DNA of 64,000 nt from Variovorax paradoxus_P (lineage in GTDB: Bacteria > Pseudomonadota > Gammaproteobacteria > Burkholderiales > Burkholderiaceae_C): assembly GCF_050627025.1 (NCBI RefSeq), contig NZ_CP192472.1, one strand, 5' to 3'. Below are positions 63,250 through 64,000 of this stretch, in pieces. The position numbers were made by a program, and so were the translations under genes. The notes under the pieces were generated by a model. It was not told the origin of the DNA. It worked only from the letters and a program-made list of their open reading frames with translations, and ran no database searches. The number at the start of each line of letters is the position of its first letter. Within the stretch, counting starts at the first letter, position 1.

Positions 63250-64000
63250 ATGTTCGAACGAGTCATCCGGTTTTCCATCGAACAGCGCTGGCTGGTGTTG
63301 CTGGCGGTGCTCGGCATGGCCGCACTCGGCATCTTCAGCTACCAGAAGCTGCCTATCGACGCTGTGCCCGACATCACCAACGTGCAGGTGCAGATCAACA
63401 CGGCCGCGCCGGGCTATTCGCCGCTGGAGGCGGAGCAGCGCGTGACCTACCCCATCGAGACGGTGATGGCTGGCCTGCCGGGCCTGCAGCAGACGCGCTC
63501 GCTTTCGCGCTATGGGCTTTCGCAGGTGACGGTGACCTTCGAGGACGGCACCGACATCTACTTTGCGCGGCAGCTGGTGAACGAGCGCATCCAGTCGGCG
63601 CGAGAGAGCATGCCCCCCGGCATTGCGCCGGTGATCGGACCGATATCGACGGGCCTTGGCGAAATCTACCTCTGGACAGTGGAAGCGGACGAGGGCGCGA
63701 AGAAGGCGGACGGCACGCCCTACACGCCGACCGACCTGCGCGAGATACAGGACTGGATCATCAAGCCGCAGCTGCGCAACGTGAAGGGCGTGACCGAGAT
63801 CAACTCCATCGGCGGCTACGCCAAGGAGTTTCAGGTGGCGCCCGATCCCGCCAAGCTGCTGGCGCACGGCCTCACCATGGCTGAGCTGGTTACCGCGCTG
63901 GAGCGCAACAACGCCAACGTGGGCGCGGGCTACATCGAGAAGCGCGGCGAGCAGTACCTCATTCGCGCACCGGGGCAGGTGAAGTCGGCTGAAGACATCG
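63250..64000 (+). CDS. czcA: CzcA-type RND heavy-metal efflux pump, cut by the window end
   Basis: The first 250 residues are present. The start MFERVIRFSIEQRWLVLLAV, then the segment DAVPDITNVQVQINTAAPGYSPLEAEQRVTYPIE, match the HME family of RND pumps (CzcA/CusA type), and IKPQLRNVKGVTEINSIGGY is also typical. The TM4 motif that separates Zn/Co/Cd pumps from Cu/Ag pumps lies beyond 64000, so metal specificity is inferred from the CzcI gene and the His-rich CzcB. It is proton-driven and works with CzcB and CzcC. Confidence 0.93.
   Translation, partial: MFERVIRFSIEQRWLVLLAVLGMAALGIFSYQKLPIDAVPDITNVQVQINTAAPGYSPLEAEQRVTYPIETVMAGLPGLQQTRSLSRYGLSQVTVTFEDGTDIYFARQLVNERIQSARESMPPGIAPVIGPISTGLGEIYLWTVEADEGAKKADGTPYTPTDLREIQDWIIKPQLRNVKGVTEINSIGGYAKEFQVAPDPAKLLAHGLTMAELVTALERNNANVGAGYIEKRGEQYLIRAPGQVKSAEDI

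Overview
The window is G+C-rich chromosomal DNA from a betaproteobacterium, most likely family Comamonadaceae and most like Variovorax. The reasons are the glnS, mutS, trmJ/suhB/cysE and corA housekeeping sequences, the two Bug-type (tripartite tricarboxylate transporter) receptors, the Anbu proteasome homologue and the stacked RND and heavy-metal efflux operons. The genus is an inference from content, not a measurement. Genes are densely packed. I found no rRNA, tRNA, CRISPR array, transposase or integrase.

Layout. 1-4260: a Fic AMP-transferase with its own inverted-repeat operator, an M14-like deacylase, an AT-rich gene resembling the TIGR04141/DUF6119 family, and behind it a 23-copy GCCGAGT heptamer array. 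4264-8110: M23 peptidase, RluE-type pseudouridine synthase, glnS, and a small Tyr/Pro-rich exported protein with a clear terminator. 8128-10930: LytTR/LytS-type two-component operon with two small membrane proteins. 11067-20340: complete MdtABC-type RND pump plus outer-membrane factor. 20361-24827: SPW protein, then an RpiR regulator divergent from an aminotransferase/binding-protein/racemase operon with three matching operator dyads. 24912: uppP. 25764-31108: sensor kinase, two paralogous NarL-type regulators and a YadA-like trimeric autotransporter. 31118-37236: hydrolase, Anbu, mutS, an unknown gene and corA. 37245-39827: a long inverted repeat, an NfeF/NfeR (YqjH/YqjI)-like iron-reductase operon with operator, and an HDOD protein. 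40060-42589: AT-rich islet with a fragment-like small gene and a frameshifted AAA/ABC ATPase. 42772-48054: Bug-Bug-sulfatase operon divergent from MarR and a DUF418 protein. 48056-54147: MscS channel, FUSC transporter, suhB, trmJ, cysE. 54150-64000: metal resistance (CadR/CadA, orphan OmpR-type regulator, CzcI-CzcC-CzcB-CzcA, the last cut by the window edge), interrupted by a CMD protein/HxlR/antiporter block with a duplicated operator.

Most of the window is ordinary core genome. The points that stand out are the regulatory architecture (self-consistent operator dyads at Fic, RpiR, NfeR, MarR and HxlR), receiver domains lacking key phosphorylation residues, and two AT-rich solitary genes that look horizontally acquired and defence-like. 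One of these is broken by a 2-nt frameshift and the other sits behind a slippage-prone repeat.
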